Source: Erwinia psidii (GTDB lineage Bacteria; Pseudomonadota; Gammaproteobacteria; Enterobacterales; Enterobacteriaceae). Taken from it: a stretch of DNA of 64,000 bases. The position numbers and the translations under genes were made by a program. Positions within the stretch are counted from its first letter, which is position 1; the number at the start of each line of letters is the position of its first letter. The notes beneath the pieces are model-generated. The model searched no databases. It was not told the DNA's origin and saw nothing but the letters and a program-made list of their open reading frames with translations. The stretch lies in contig NZ_RHHM01000008.1 of the NCBI RefSeq assembly GCF_003846135.1, positions 1 through 64,000 of the forward strand, written 5' to 3'. Below are positions 36,268 to 45,640 of this stretch, one piece after another.

Positions 36268-36633
36268 ATGAAACCCTTTTTTATCTGGCTCCGGCACGCC
36301 GTCTGCCAGTACCCAAAACGCCTGCTGCTGACCGGATTGCTGTTCGCCGGAAAAGCGCTGGCCGATTTGCCGGCCGTTGAACAGCCCACCACTGGTGGCG
36401 GAGGTGGGACCTACTCGACATTTATGGGCTACATCAAAATGGGCGGCCTGGCATTGGGACTGATTGTCAGCGCGGGCGCTTTTCTGTCCGTGGCCCATGC
36501 CGTTATTACCGCGTTCCACGATATCCGCAAAGGGAAGGCGGCCTGGACGGATTTTATTCTTTATCTGGTGGTCGGTATTGGCCTCATTCTGGTGGTGATT
36601 TATCTGGCCACCAAGGCTGCGGACATCATTTAA
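36268..36633 (+). CDS. VirB2-like T4SS membrane protein, PFL_4702 family (TIGR03745)
   Basis: 121 residues. A long signal-like start is followed by a processed region (ADLPAVEQPTTGGGGGTYST) and two hydrophobic helices (about 56-80 and 97-115). Size and topology resemble VirB2/TraA pilins; the pilin role is inferred from this layout and from gene order. Confidence 0.82.
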   Translation: MKPFFIWLRHAVCQYPKRLLLTGLLFAGKALADLPAVEQPTTGGGGGTYSTFMGYIKMGGLALGLIVSAGAFLSVAHAVITAFHDIRKGKAAWTDFILYLVVGIGLILVVIYLATKAADII

Positions 36634-36642
36634 GGAGCGCCG

Positions 36643-37017
36643 ATGGCCGTCATTGATTTTCTTCCTGACCGACTGAATAACCCGCCGGTGGTCTTTAAAG
36701 GGTTTACCGCCGGGGAATTTTTGCTGGCGGCTGTCGTCGGAATAGTTGCCGGTATTCCGCTGGCGGTGCCGCTGGCGCTGGTGCCGTTTCTCGGCTGGCT
36801 GGCCTTTCCCACCTGCATGCTGCTGATGCCGCTTGTGGTTATTTTTCTGGGAGGTGGCTGGATAGCCAGCTACAAGCGCGGCAAGCCGGAAAATTACATC
36901 TGGCAGCGGCTTGAGGCGTTGCGCTGCCGAGCCGGGCTGTCCCGCGCACTGATTATGCACAGCCGCGCCTGGGAAATGAAACGAACCCGGCCGGTGACGC
37001 GGGGAGGTGACGCATGA
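36643..37017 (+). CDS. VirB3-like T4SS protein (TIGR03750)
   Basis: 124 residues. A short cytoplasmic start (FLPDRLNNPPVVFKGFTAGE) precedes two membrane spans (about 25-70) and a basic tail with KRGKPENYIWQRLEAL. The layout resembles VirB3/TraL proteins, which work with the VirB4 ATPase. It overlaps the next gene by ATGA. Confidence 0.82.
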   Translation: MAVIDFLPDRLNNPPVVFKGFTAGEFLLAAVVGIVAGIPLAVPLALVPFLGWLAFPTCMLLMPLVVIFLGGGWIASYKRGKPENYIWQRLEALRCRAGLSRALIMHSRAWEMKRTRPVTRGGDA

Positions 37018-37673
37018 GCCGCTTTCGCAATGGCATGACCGCCCGCGATAATCATATCTTTTCACTGCGCATTGCCTGCCTGCTGCTGTTTCTGGGGCTG
37101 CTTATCACCTCGCTGGGCTGGATGCGTGCACCCTCGACGCTGACCATTCACAACCCGCCTGATTTGCGTTCCGGCAGCACCCGTGCGTGGTGGGTTATCC
37201 CGCCGTCCACCGTTTACAGCTTTGGGTTTTATATTTTCCAGCAGCTGAATGCGTGGCCGCACAACGGCGATGTGGATTACACGGCCAAAATTGCCCAGAT
37301 GAACCCGTACCTGACGCCCGCCTGCTTGGATTTTCTCAATAAAGATGCGGAGATGCGTAAAAACACCGGGGAACTCCGCGATCGCGTGCGGGTGGTCTAT
37401 GAGATACCCCGCCGGGGCTACGGCGCGAACAGCGTCAGAGTCATTGATAACGACAACTGGGTGGTCCGGCTGGACCTGGTGGCCGATGAGTACGTCCACA
37501 GCGAACTGGTGAAGCGGGCGATGGTTCGCTACCCGCTGAAGGTGGTGCGCTGGGAGGGCGATCCGGAACGTAACCCGTTCGGACTGGCGCTGGACTGTTA
37601 TGACAGCACGCCGCAGCGGCTGGAAGCAGCCTCCCTGCCGGAGCCGGAGAAAACGTCAGGAGCAAAACCGTGA
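37014..37673 (+). CDS. VirB8-like T4SS protein, PFL_4703 family (TIGR03746)
   Basis: 219 residues with a cytoplasmic start, one membrane span (about 16-38) and a periplasmic domain: SVRVIDNDNWVVRLDLVADE and YPLKVVRWEGDPERNPFGLA. It resembles TraE/VirB8, an inner-membrane scaffold of the channel. It overlaps the next gene by 4 bases. Confidence 0.84.
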   Translation: MSRFRNGMTARDNHIFSLRIACLLLFLGLLITSLGWMRAPSTLTIHNPPDLRSGSTRAWWVIPPSTVYSFGFYIFQQLNAWPHNGDVDYTAKIAQMNPYLTPACLDFLNKDAEMRKNTGELRDRVRVVYEIPRRGYGANSVRVIDNDNWVVRLDLVADEYVHSELVKRAMVRYPLKVVRWEGDPERNPFGLALDCYDSTPQRLEAASLPEPEKTSGAKP

Positions 37674-38560
37674 GGATCAGCATACTGATAGCGCCAGCCC
37701 TGCTGCTGGCATCCGTTGCGGCTCAGGCCGTTGAGCTGATGAAGTGGGAGCGTATTCCGTTGCAGATCCCGCTTGTCGTCGGGCAGGAACGCATCGTCTT
37801 CGTGAATAAGAACGTGCGCGTCGGTTTTCCGCCCTCGCTGAATGACCTGCTGCGTATTCAGAGCACCGGCGGTGTGGTGTATCTCGATGCGAAATCGGCG
37901 TTTCCGGTCACCCGTATTGAGCTGCAAAACAAGGAGAACGGCGAAATCATTCTTCTGGACGTCTCGGCAGCGACGGGGAAAACCACCCCGGAGCCGGTGA
38001 AGATCGTCTATGACGGTGAGGTGGCCACCGCCTCCGCCAGTGACAGGCAGACGGTGAGCGGTGATGGCGACAGCGCCGGCCGTCAGTCGGCGCAGAGTGA
38101 CAGCACGCCCGCCAGCCGCAAACCGCCAAAGCTTAACGCGCCGTTGCCGGTGGTGCTGACCCGCTATGCGGCGCAGAGTCTTTACGGGCCGCTGCGCACC
38201 GTCGAAGCGGTGCCCGGTATCAGCCCGGTGTCGCTGAAGCTCCCGTCTGACCTCACCACAGTTATGCCATCCGAGCCGGTGACGCTGACGCCAGTGGCGG
38301 CGTGGAGCCTTCAGGGTAGCAGCGTGGTGGCCTTACAGGTACGTAATCGCTCTGCTGAGAAGGTCGTTCTTGACCCGCGTGTTATTGAAGGTCAGTTCAC
38401 CACCGCCACCTTTCAGCACCGCTGGCTGGGGCGAGCCGGTACGCCGGAGGACACCTCTGTACTTTATCTGGTCACCTCCGGGCGACCGGAGAGCGCATTT
38501 ATTGCCGAACCGTCGGTGGAAAGACCGACCGGTAAACACGCCCGACAGGAGAAGAAATAA
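37670..38560 (+). CDS. VirB9/TraK-like T4SS protein, PFL_4704 family (TIGR03749)
   Basis: 296 residues, starting at GTG 37670, with a signal peptide and periplasmic beta domains: VELMKWERIPLQIPLVVGQE, GGVVYLDAKSAFPVTRIELQ, then KVVLDPRVIEGQFTTATFQH. It would belong to the outer-membrane core of the channel (TraK/VirB9 position). The stop overlaps the next start. Confidence 0.84.
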   Translation: MRISILIAPALLLASVAAQAVELMKWERIPLQIPLVVGQERIVFVNKNVRVGFPPSLNDLLRIQSTGGVVYLDAKSAFPVTRIELQNKENGEIILLDVSAATGKTTPEPVKIVYDGEVATASASDRQTVSGDGDSAGRQSAQSDSTPASRKPPKLNAPLPVVLTRYAAQSLYGPLRTVEAVPGISPVSLKLPSDLTTVMPSEPVTLTPVAAWSLQGSSVVALQVRNRSAEKVVLDPRVIEGQFTTATFQHRWLGRAGTPEDTSVLYLVTSGRPESAFIAEPSVERPTGKHARQEKK

Positions 38561-40089
38561 TGAAGCCTTCCTCCAACCTGTTTGTAAAAGTCGCGGTGCC
38601 GGTGCTGCTGGCCGGGACCGTGGTGGTGGCCGTTAAGTCCTGTTCGGGTAAGGAAAACCAGAGCAGCCAGACGCAGAAAGCCTCCGGCGGCACGCTGAAA
38701 GACCTGACGCCGGAAGACCTGCGCACGCTGGGCGTTGAGGGCGACACGCCGCAGGATACCCTGCGCACCATTGTCGGTAACTTTCGCCGCGTGCAGGAGC
38801 GCCTTAACTCCCTTGAAGGTGACAATAAAAAGCTCAGCGATGAGAACAGAGCGCTGAAAACCACCAACGGCAACGTCGACACACAGATAAGTCAGGCGGT
38901 CAGCACCGCACGTAATGAAGAAGCGCAGAAACGCTCACAACTCAGCAGTCAGGTCGCGGAGCTTGGCTCTCAGGTGAATCGACTGATGAACCAGATGCAG
39001 CAAAAAAACGCCGGCGGCGACACCACGTCATCCACGAAAAACGGCGGGCCGGGCGGTGATATCCCGGTGGGGCTGGGGTATGACGGTGGCCAGAACGGCG
39101 CGTCGTCCGCAATGGCTTCGGACGGCCTGCAATGGGTGGAGCCAAAGGACGGCGTGGCCACCGATTCCGGCGGAAAGCCGGTGACGGACACTAACAAAAA
39201 CAACGCCACCGGCTTTGCCTTCGCCACGTCGTTCGATAAGGCCGCCGATGCCACACAGCAGGCGGCGGCTAAAACCACAACGGCCGCGCAGAACGCCATG
39301 AATGAGGCGGAGAAGAATACCGATCCGGTTTACACCCTGCCGGAGAACGCGACGCTGGTTGGCAGCCGGGCGATGACCGCGCTGCTGGGACGTATTCCGA
39401 TCGACGGCAAGGTCACTGACCCTTATCCGTTTAAAGTCCTTATCGGTAAGGACAACCTCACTGCCAACGGCATTGAGCTGCCTGACGTGCAGGGCGCTGT
39501 GGTGTCCGGCACCGCCACCGGCGACTGGACGCTCTCCTGCGTACGCGGCTCCATCACCAGTATCACCTTTGTCTTTACCGACGGGACGGTACGCACCCTG
39601 CCGTCGCCCAACGGGCAGAACGGCGGGGGGAGTCAGGGTGCACAGGGCAGCAGTAACAGCGGCAGTAATAATGCCGGTATCGGCTGGCTGTCTGACGATA
39701 ACGGTATTCCGTGTATCTCCGGCACGCGCAAAAGCAATGCCTCCACGTATCTGCCCACTATTGCCGGCCTGGCCGCTGCCACGTCAGCCGGCGACGCGCT
39801 GGCCGCGAATCAGAACACCAACCAGACCAACGGCTACGGCGGCGTGACCTCCAGCCTGACCGGGGACGCAGGCCAGGCGGTGCTGGGTAAGGCATTTGCC
39901 GGGGGGATGCGTGAAACCGTGGACTGGGTAAAAGCCCGCTACGGCCAGACCTTCGACGCCATTTACGTACCACCGGGCCAGAAGGTGGCGCTGCACATTA
40001 CCCGCCAGCTGGCCATCGATTATGAAGAGAAGGGCCGCAAGGTGAAATACGACTTCAGCCTGGCCGGCAGCGGCACGGGCATGGACTGA
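38560..40089 (+). CDS. VirB10/TraB-like T4SS protein, PFL_4705 family (TIGR03752)
   Basis: 509 residues with one N-terminal membrane span (about 8-25), a coiled coil (about 65-150: VQERLNSLEGDNKKLSDENR), a Gly/Thr-rich linker and a C-terminal TrbI/VirB10-type beta barrel with VYTLPENATLVGSRAMTALL and DAIYVPPGQKVALHITRQLA. It spans both membranes and senses ATPase energy in related systems. Confidence 0.88.
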   Translation: MKPSSNLFVKVAVPVLLAGTVVVAVKSCSGKENQSSQTQKASGGTLKDLTPEDLRTLGVEGDTPQDTLRTIVGNFRRVQERLNSLEGDNKKLSDENRALKTTNGNVDTQISQAVSTARNEEAQKRSQLSSQVAELGSQVNRLMNQMQQKNAGGDTTSSTKNGGPGGDIPVGLGYDGGQNGASSAMASDGLQWVEPKDGVATDSGGKPVTDTNKNNATGFAFATSFDKAADATQQAAAKTTTAAQNAMNEAEKNTDPVYTLPENATLVGSRAMTALLGRIPIDGKVTDPYPFKVLIGKDNLTANGIELPDVQGAVVSGTATGDWTLSCVRGSITSITFVFTDGTVRTLPSPNGQNGGGSQGAQGSSNSGSNNAGIGWLSDDNGIPCISGTRKSNASTYLPTIAGLAAATSAGDALAANQNTNQTNGYGGVTSSLTGDAGQAVLGKAFAGGMRETVDWVKARYGQTFDAIYVPPGQKVALHITRQLAIDYEEKGRKVKYDFSLAGSGTGMD

Positions 40090-40361
40090 TGAGGACCGCA
40101 ATGCACAACGAAAACCCTGAATACCGCGTCGCTTACACGCCGCTCAGTGGCCGACTTTATGCCGGTTTCGTCCGGCGGGATAACGGCAAATGGGAAGGCA
40201 AGCCGCATGACGTCACCGACTGGGCGATGCTGGCGGTCGGTCTCAAGCTGTCACGGGAGGGCAATGATATCCTCTTTCCGCTCCCGGACGACCGCTGGCT
40301 CAGAATTTCTGCGTTTTATTGTGACGCTGAAGGTGCGGAGGTGCCATATGAACAGGTTTAA
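40089..40361 (+). CDS. Small hypothetical T4SS-operon protein
   Basis: 90 residues, soluble, with conserved-looking GRLYAGFVRRDNGKWEGKPH and DDRWLRISAFYCDAEG. It overlaps the preceding stop (TGATG) and the following lipoprotein gene by 14 bases. I do not recognise a family. Many PFGI-1-like ICEs go straight from the TraB-like to the lipoprotein gene, so this may be lineage-specific. Confidence 0.65.
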   Translation: MRTAMHNENPEYRVAYTPLSGRLYAGFVRRDNGKWEGKPHDVTDWAMLAVGLKLSREGNDILFPLPDDRWLRISAFYCDAEGAEVPYEQV

Positions 40362-40752
40362 AACGTTGGCCGCTGTCCTGCTGGCGGTAACGCTTACCGG
40401 ATGCAGCACCTCCAAAGATGAAATGCTGCCGCCGGGCGACAGCAGCATGCTGGATATGTGGAATGACGGCGCGTCGGTCACGCACACCACCACGGAGAGC
40501 CGTGCCACATTGCGCAGACCCGTTTCCGACGGTGAACGGGTGATTTCTCAGCAGACCCGTGAGAGCTACAGCCGCACCCAGGAAAATGAAATTCAGCAGA
40601 CCTTTCCCCGGCTGCCCAACCCGGACATGGTGATGTACGTCTTTCCGCATCTGGCAGATGGCAGTACCCCGGTGCCCGGCTACAGCACTGTGTTTCCCTT
40701 TTACAGCCAGGTGCAGTACGCGCTCCCCGGTGAACGCACGGAGGATCTGTGA
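40348..40752 (+). CDS. T4SS lipoprotein (TIGR03751, VirB7/TraV-like position)
   Basis: 134 residues. A lipoprotein signal ends VTLTGC, with Cys19. The conserved PNPDMVMYVFPHLADGSTPV and PGYSTVFPFYSQVQYALPGE near the end fit the family. It lies between the VirB10-like and VirB4-like genes, where VirB7/TraV lipoproteins that brace the outer-membrane ring are encoded. Confidence 0.86.
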   Translation: MNRFKTLAAVLLAVTLTGCSTSKDEMLPPGDSSMLDMWNDGASVTHTTTESRATLRRPVSDGERVISQQTRESYSRTQENEIQQTFPRLPNPDMVMYVFPHLADGSTPVPGYSTVFPFYSQVQYALPGERTEDL

Positions 40753-43577
40753 TGACGTTTTCACTGTTTCGACGCCGCTCACGCTCGCAGGACCCGCATC
40801 AGCACGGTGACGGGCCGTTTTCGGTGAACGGCCATGAGCCACTGACCCGGGAAGGCAGGGTGACCCGCGCCGATGAGGCAAGGCTGTACGACACCGCACC
40901 CTCAATCATCGATCATATCCCCTGGGGGGAGTATCTGCCGGAACACCAGTGCATTCTGCTGGATGACGGCGTGTCGGTGGGTGCGGTTTATGAAATCACC
41001 CCGGTCGGCACCGAAGGCCGTCCCGCTTCCAGGCTGGATGAAATCCGCGACGTAATGGAGAACGCCCTTCAGGACAGCCTGCCGGAGCTGGATTCCCACC
41101 AGTGGGTGGTACAGTTTTTTTGTCAGGATGAGTCCGATCTGACCGCGTACATGGACCGGGTGCGCGGCTATGTTAAACCCCGTGCGCTGGGGACTGCGTT
41201 TACCCACGCCTGGCTGGACGAGCAGGCGCGTCATCTGAAAAACGTCGCCGTTGAGCAGGGGCTGTTTCTGGATGATGCCGTCACCGGTGCCCCGTGGCGC
41301 GGACAAATCCGTCGCACCCGGATGGTGATTTACCGCTGGGTGGAGACGCCTTACCGCGATCCGATGGCACCGGAGGTGATGCTCAAGCAGGTCTGCGACA
41401 GGCTGACCTCGGCGATGAGCGGGGCCGGTATCCGCAGCGAACGGCAGAACGGTGAACAGATCCACAGCTGGCTGCTGCGCTGGTTTAATCCCTCGCCGAC
41501 GTGGGTTGATAAAGCCACCCTGTACCGCTGCGCCCGGCACAGCGACGACGCGCCCGGCGAGCTGCCGCTGCTTAATGATTTCAGTGAAAGTCTGTGGTTT
41601 ACCCGGCCCCGCAGCGATGCGGAAAACGGGGTGTGGTGGTTTGATAAGGTGGCGCACAGGGCGGTGCCGGTGGCCCGCCTGCGTAATGCTCCCTCTACCG
41701 GGCATCTGACCGGCGAGGTCCGGCGTGGCGATAACATCAACGCCATCATGGACCTGCTGCCGGAGGGCACGGTGCTGACCATGACGCTGCTTATTCAGCC
41801 GCAGGACAAATTAGAGGAAAATTTTGCCCGCCTGAGCCGGGATTCAATGGGGGAGAACGTGGACTCGCTGCGTGCGCGTGAGGACGCGGCCACGGCCCGC
41901 ACGTACCTCGGCAACAAGCATAAGCTTTACAGAGCGTCACTGACCCTGCTGATTAAGGCGCGGGACCTGCCGACGCTGGACAGGCGCTATCTGGATCTCA
42001 GCAGCAAACTGCTTAACTGCGGGCTGGAACCGGTCAACCCGGAACATGACGTTGGCCCGCTCAGCAGCTACCTTCGTGCGCTGCCGATGTGCTTTAACCC
42101 GGAGAAGGATCGCCATAACTGGTACACCCGCCTGATGTTTGTGCAGCATTTTGCCTGCCTGGCACCGGTTTACGGGCGCGATATCGGGACGGGCAATCCG
42201 GGATTCACCTTTTTCAATCGCGGCGGCGGACCGCTCTCCGTTGACCCTCTCAACAAGAACGACAGGACCCAGAACGCCCACAAGCTGCTGTTTGGCCCCA
42301 CCGGGGCCGGTAAGTCGGCCACGGCGCTGTGTGAGCTGGCGCAGATGATGGCCATCTACCGGCCGCGCATCTTCCTGCTGGAGGCCGGTAACAGCTTCGG
42401 GCTGTTTGGCGACTACTGCGCCTCGCTGGGCCTGACGGTCCACCGGGTGAGCATCAAGCCGGGTAAAGTCATCTCGCTCGCGCCGTTTGCCGACTCGCAC
42501 CTGCTGATGCGGGTCAGACCGGATGTGCTGATGGTCAGCGAAGAGGATCTGCCGGATATTGATGAGGACGGGGGCGATGACGACGATAAGGATGAAGAAC
42601 GTGACGTGCTGGGCGAAATGGAAATTGCGGCCCGCCTGATGATTACCGGCGGTGAAGCTGCGGAGGAGGGGAGGATGACCCGCGCCGACCGGGGCATGAT
42701 CCGCGAGGCGATTATGATTGCCGCCCGTCAGGTGCATGAGGAGAACCGGCAGATGCTGCCGGAAGATCTGATGTTTGCGTTACAGAACATTGCCCGTGAC
42801 GTCAGCATCGGGGAGGATGGTCGTGAGAAACGGACCGCCGCCCGGCGGGCGCGTGCGGAGGAAATGTCCGAAGCGCTGCGCATGTTTACCGAAGGGTTTG
42901 AGGGGGAGCTGTTCAACCGTCCCGGCACGCCGTGGCCGGAAGCGGACGTGACCATTGTCGATCTGGGTACGCTGGCCCGCGAAGGCTACGAGGCTCAGAT
43001 GGCGGTGGCCGTGATTTCCCTGCTGAACACCATCAATAATATCGCCGAACGCGAGCAGTACAGCGATCGCGACACCATCGTGCCCATCGATGAGGCGCAC
43101 ATCGTCACCGCCAATCCGCTGCTGGGTCCCTATGCCACCAAAATTGTGAAAATGTGGCGTAAGCTCGGTGCGTGGCTGTGGCTGTTTACGCAGAACCTGG
43201 CCGACTTTCCCGATACGGCGAAAAAAATGCTGAACATGGCGGAGTGGTGGATCTGTCTGGTGATGCCGCCGGATGAGGTGGAGCAGATTGCCCGTTTTAA
43301 AACGCTGACCGACGAGCAGAAAACCATGCTGCTGTCGGCCACCAAACTCCCGAGGAAGTATACCGAAGGGGTGATCCTCTCGCGTAAGGTACAGTCGCTC
43401 TTTCGTGCCGTGCCGCCCAGTCTCTATCTGGCGCTGGGGATGACGGAGAAAGAGGAAAAAGCCGAACGGCGTGAGATCATGAATCAGATGCACTGTAGCG
43501 AACTGGAGGCGGCGTTCCACGTAGCACGCCGACTGGATGAGAGCCGTGGTCTGCATACTGAACAGGGGACAGCATGA
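40752..43577 (+). CDS. traC: VirB4/TraC-like conjugation ATPase, PFL_4706 family (TIGR03744)
   Basis: 941 residues. Walker A GPTGAGKS lies at about 514-521; Walker B region is DTIVPIDEAHIVTANPLLGP, followed by the arginine-rich WLWLFTQNLADFPDTAKKML. A very acidic insert (DIDEDGGDDDDKDEERD, about 598-615) is notable. It is the main cytoplasmic motor of the T4SS. ATG 40752 is preferred over GTG 40749; it overlaps the lipoprotein stop. Confidence 0.92.
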   Translation: MTFSLFRRRSRSQDPHQHGDGPFSVNGHEPLTREGRVTRADEARLYDTAPSIIDHIPWGEYLPEHQCILLDDGVSVGAVYEITPVGTEGRPASRLDEIRDVMENALQDSLPELDSHQWVVQFFCQDESDLTAYMDRVRGYVKPRALGTAFTHAWLDEQARHLKNVAVEQGLFLDDAVTGAPWRGQIRRTRMVIYRWVETPYRDPMAPEVMLKQVCDRLTSAMSGAGIRSERQNGEQIHSWLLRWFNPSPTWVDKATLYRCARHSDDAPGELPLLNDFSESLWFTRPRSDAENGVWWFDKVAHRAVPVARLRNAPSTGHLTGEVRRGDNINAIMDLLPEGTVLTMTLLIQPQDKLEENFARLSRDSMGENVDSLRAREDAATARTYLGNKHKLYRASLTLLIKARDLPTLDRRYLDLSSKLLNCGLEPVNPEHDVGPLSSYLRALPMCFNPEKDRHNWYTRLMFVQHFACLAPVYGRDIGTGNPGFTFFNRGGGPLSVDPLNKNDRTQNAHKLLFGPTGAGKSATALCELAQMMAIYRPRIFLLEAGNSFGLFGDYCASLGLTVHRVSIKPGKVISLAPFADSHLLMRVRPDVLMVSEEDLPDIDEDGGDDDDKDEERDVLGEMEIAARLMITGGEAAEEGRMTRADRGMIREAIMIAARQVHEENRQMLPEDLMFALQNIARDVSIGEDGREKRTAARRARAEEMSEALRMFTEGFEGELFNRPGTPWPEADVTIVDLGTLAREGYEAQMAVAVISLLNTINNIAEREQYSDRDTIVPIDEAHIVTANPLLGPYATKIVKMWRKLGAWLWLFTQNLADFPDTAKKMLNMAEWWICLVMPPDEVEQIARFKTLTDEQKTMLLSATKLPRKYTEGVILSRKVQSLFRAVPPSLYLALGMTEKEEKAERREIMNQMHCSELEAAFHVARRLDESRGLHTEQGTA

Positions 43578-43978
43578 AAAAACTGATTATGGAACCGCCG
43601 TCGGTCGTCCCTGACAGGGCGCTGATTGCCACCGTCATCTTTACTGTTCCCCCGCATGGGCTGGCGTCAGTTGGCGAGTCTGACAGCGTGGCGCTGGGAC
43701 AACTCCGGGAGGAAATACTCAACAGAATGGAAAAACCGGTGCTGCTGTCAGCGTACCCACACCGGGTGGGGCGTCGCAGCTGTCTGGCGGTGCATCTGGA
43801 AGACAGCAGGGGCAGAACGCTGGATATTCTCATCACCGTCACCGGCAATACGCTGTGGCCGGGAGAAGGCGAGTTCAGGACCGGTATTCGCTGGAATATC
43901 TGCGTACCGGATGCCACCGATATGCTGTGGGTGCTGAAGGAGATTGACCGGGTGGCCTGCGGCGCGGTGTGCAGTTAA
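43574..43978 (+). CDS. Hypothetical protein at the end of the VirB4 block
   Basis: 134 residues, soluble. A beta-alpha pattern with RTLDILITVTGNTLWPGEGE and a Cys-containing end (VACGAVCS). It overlaps the VirB4-like stop by ATGA, so it is co-translated. Not recognised; probably a small conserved ICE protein. Confidence 0.65.
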   Translation: MKKLIMEPPSVVPDRALIATVIFTVPPHGLASVGESDSVALGQLREEILNRMEKPVLLSAYPHRVGRRSCLAVHLEDSRGRTLDILITVTGNTLWPGEGEFRTGIRWNICVPDATDMLWVLKEIDRVACGAVCS

Positions 43979-44075
43979 ACGGGCCTGTGGGTTATGCGGG
44001 CAGCGCAGTTTGCTGCCTGCGTAAGCCGCAGGTTGCGGGGGCGGGCGGCACAGAGCCCGCGACAGAAGGACCTTT

Positions 44076-44558
44076 TTGCCACGCTTGTATGTGGCATTTT
44101 ATCGTGATGTGCCGGCGGATTTCTGGTATACCTTCGCAGGTGATGCGTTAATTTCGCCTGCAAGTCATGGCGATAAAGATGCTCGAACTGATAAAGTATT
44201 ACTGATACATGTGTTGGATAGTTATGAAAAAGGATACAAGACAATGAATGTCAGTGAAGAGGCATTACTCAAGTCCGGTTTTAACTCCTCAGACCTTCGT
44301 AAAATAAAAAATAATATTGAAAGTTACGGTGGAAAATTAGGAGAAGCTGTACAGGATCTGGCTAACAAATTCAGGGTGCTGATTTGGATTTCTTCGGCAT
44401 GCACACTCGTTTTTATCTTTCTTTTATTATTTGCCTCTGAACCAACGATTGTAGGGGGAGGATTGTCTTTATTGATTGCTGTGATAATTGTAACTTTTAT
44501 TCAACCGCCAGTACTGGCCTGGAAATCGTGGCGATACTGGCGATTTAACCGGGTTTAG
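44076..44558 (+). CDS. Small two-span membrane protein with an odd N-terminal extension
   Basis: The safe part starts at ATG 44244 behind AAGGA: 104 residues with two membrane spans (about 46-68 and 70-90) and a basic end. The frame stays open back to TTG 44076, which also follows AAGGA, adding RLYVAFYRDVPADFWYTFAG and on. That extension resembles the start of NlpC/P60-like cell-wall proteins known to me and looks like a fragment fused by deletion. It faces the DUF4225 gene tail to tail (4-base overlap) and could be its partner or immunity protein (speculative). Confidence 0.5.
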   Translation: MPRLYVAFYRDVPADFWYTFAGDALISPASHGDKDARTDKVLLIHVLDSYEKGYKTMNVSEEALLKSGFNSSDLRKIKNNIESYGGKLGEAVQDLANKFRVLIWISSACTLVFIFLLLFASEPTIVGGGLSLLIAVIIVTFIQPPVLAWKSWRYWRFNRV

Positions 44559-45373
44559 TCCGATTGATTATCCACACTCAGTAAATCAAATACGACCTTT
44601 GCTTTCACGCCATAGCCTACAATTTTCATCGTTAATTTAGGGCGGCTCATCGTATCGACCTTACGGAAATAGTCTCGGGGTAACCACTTGAACAAGCGCC
44701 ATGCTCCGGCTTTTCTTGCAAGGCCAAAGATACTGTAAACACTGGCGCTGAGTGTGGTTGCATTATAAAAAGCCAGTCCTGATTCTGGCCTGAATCCCAT
44801 AAATGCCGCAACTTCCATAGACCCGTCTGCAAATATACCCTCTGTTTTATTTTTCTCACTATAAAGTCGTGGAATGATTTCTTTCGAAATTCCATTGACA
44901 CCATCCATGACAAGTATCGCACCTGCAAGCACCCCTAAAGGTGTCATTGTCGAAATCATCACAGCACCGCCAATGATAGTCATTCCTGATACAACGACAT
45001 GTACAGCAGAAATAACATACCCAACAATTTTGTTGTTTTCTTTGATAAATTCAACCTTCGCGTAAAGCTTTGCCGCTCTCATTCGCAGCAACCGGCTCTG
45101 CTCATAAAGGTTATCCTGCTCGGCACGCAGCGCGGAAATGCAGGCAATGCACTCCTCGTCTGATTTGGCCTTACGGGCAAGCGCGAACTGCTGCTCGACG
45201 ACGTTTTTAATTTCCCGGCAAAACTTTATCCGGGTCAGGCCGTCAGACAGATGAAAGGCTGAAAGCTGGCTGGCCAGATTGACCAGCTTGCGGGCTTCCA
45301 TATTGACCATTGTTTCAGCCCAGGCTCTGTTCCTGCCGCCCGACTGCATTATTGACAGTAATGCCGAATCCAT
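44555..45373 (-). CDS. DUF4225 protein
   Basis: 272 residues. The C-terminal third has the DUF4225 signature: FYNATTLSASVYSIFGLARK, GAWRLFKWLPRDYFRKVDTM and SRPKLTMKIVGYGVKAKVVF. The middle holds two hydrophobic spans (about 117-160). DUF4225 is a poorly understood enterobacterial domain, seen alone or at the end of secreted polymorphic toxins. This gene stands opposite to the T4SS genes and opens the second cargo block; a toxin role is only a possibility. Confidence 0.75.
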   Translation of the reverse strand: MDSALLSIMQSGGRNRAWAETMVNMEARKLVNLASQLSAFHLSDGLTRIKFCREIKNVVEQQFALARKAKSDEECIACISALRAEQDNLYEQSRLLRMRAAKLYAKVEFIKENNKIVGYVISAVHVVVSGMTIIGGAVMISTMTPLGVLAGAILVMDGVNGISKEIIPRLYSEKNKTEGIFADGSMEVAAFMGFRPESGLAFYNATTLSASVYSIFGLARKAGAWRLFKWLPRDYFRKVDTMSRPKLTMKIVGYGVKAKVVFDLLSVDNQSD

Positions 45374-45588
45374 AGCGTTTTCTCCTTATTTCAGAATGAT
45401 GAGGTATTAATTTTATGTTCGGGGAAGCCCTTATAGTACGTTTCCGTTCCGTTGGACTTCAAACCCCGATTAAGGGGATCCCCTGAGCGAGATGCGTCTT
45501 GTAAGCAGAGTCTTTGAAATGTAAGACCTTTCAGTAATACAAAAGGCGACCTCGTCACGAACTCTGCAACAGAGCCAAAAATATTGAT

Positions 45589-45617
45589 GGAACTAAATAT
45601 GTTGTTATGGCCACCCA
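45589..45617 (+). promoter_or_regulatory. hrp box (HrpL-dependent promoter)
   Basis: GGAACT (45589-45594), 16 bases, then CCACCCA (45611-45617), fitting the hrp-box consensus GGAACC-N15/16-CCACNNA recognised by the HrpL sigma factor of plant pathogens. The chaperone start is 24 bases downstream. It places this operon under type III secretion control. Confidence 0.85.
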
Positions 45618-45640
45618 GCATCACCAGATAGAGGTATTTC

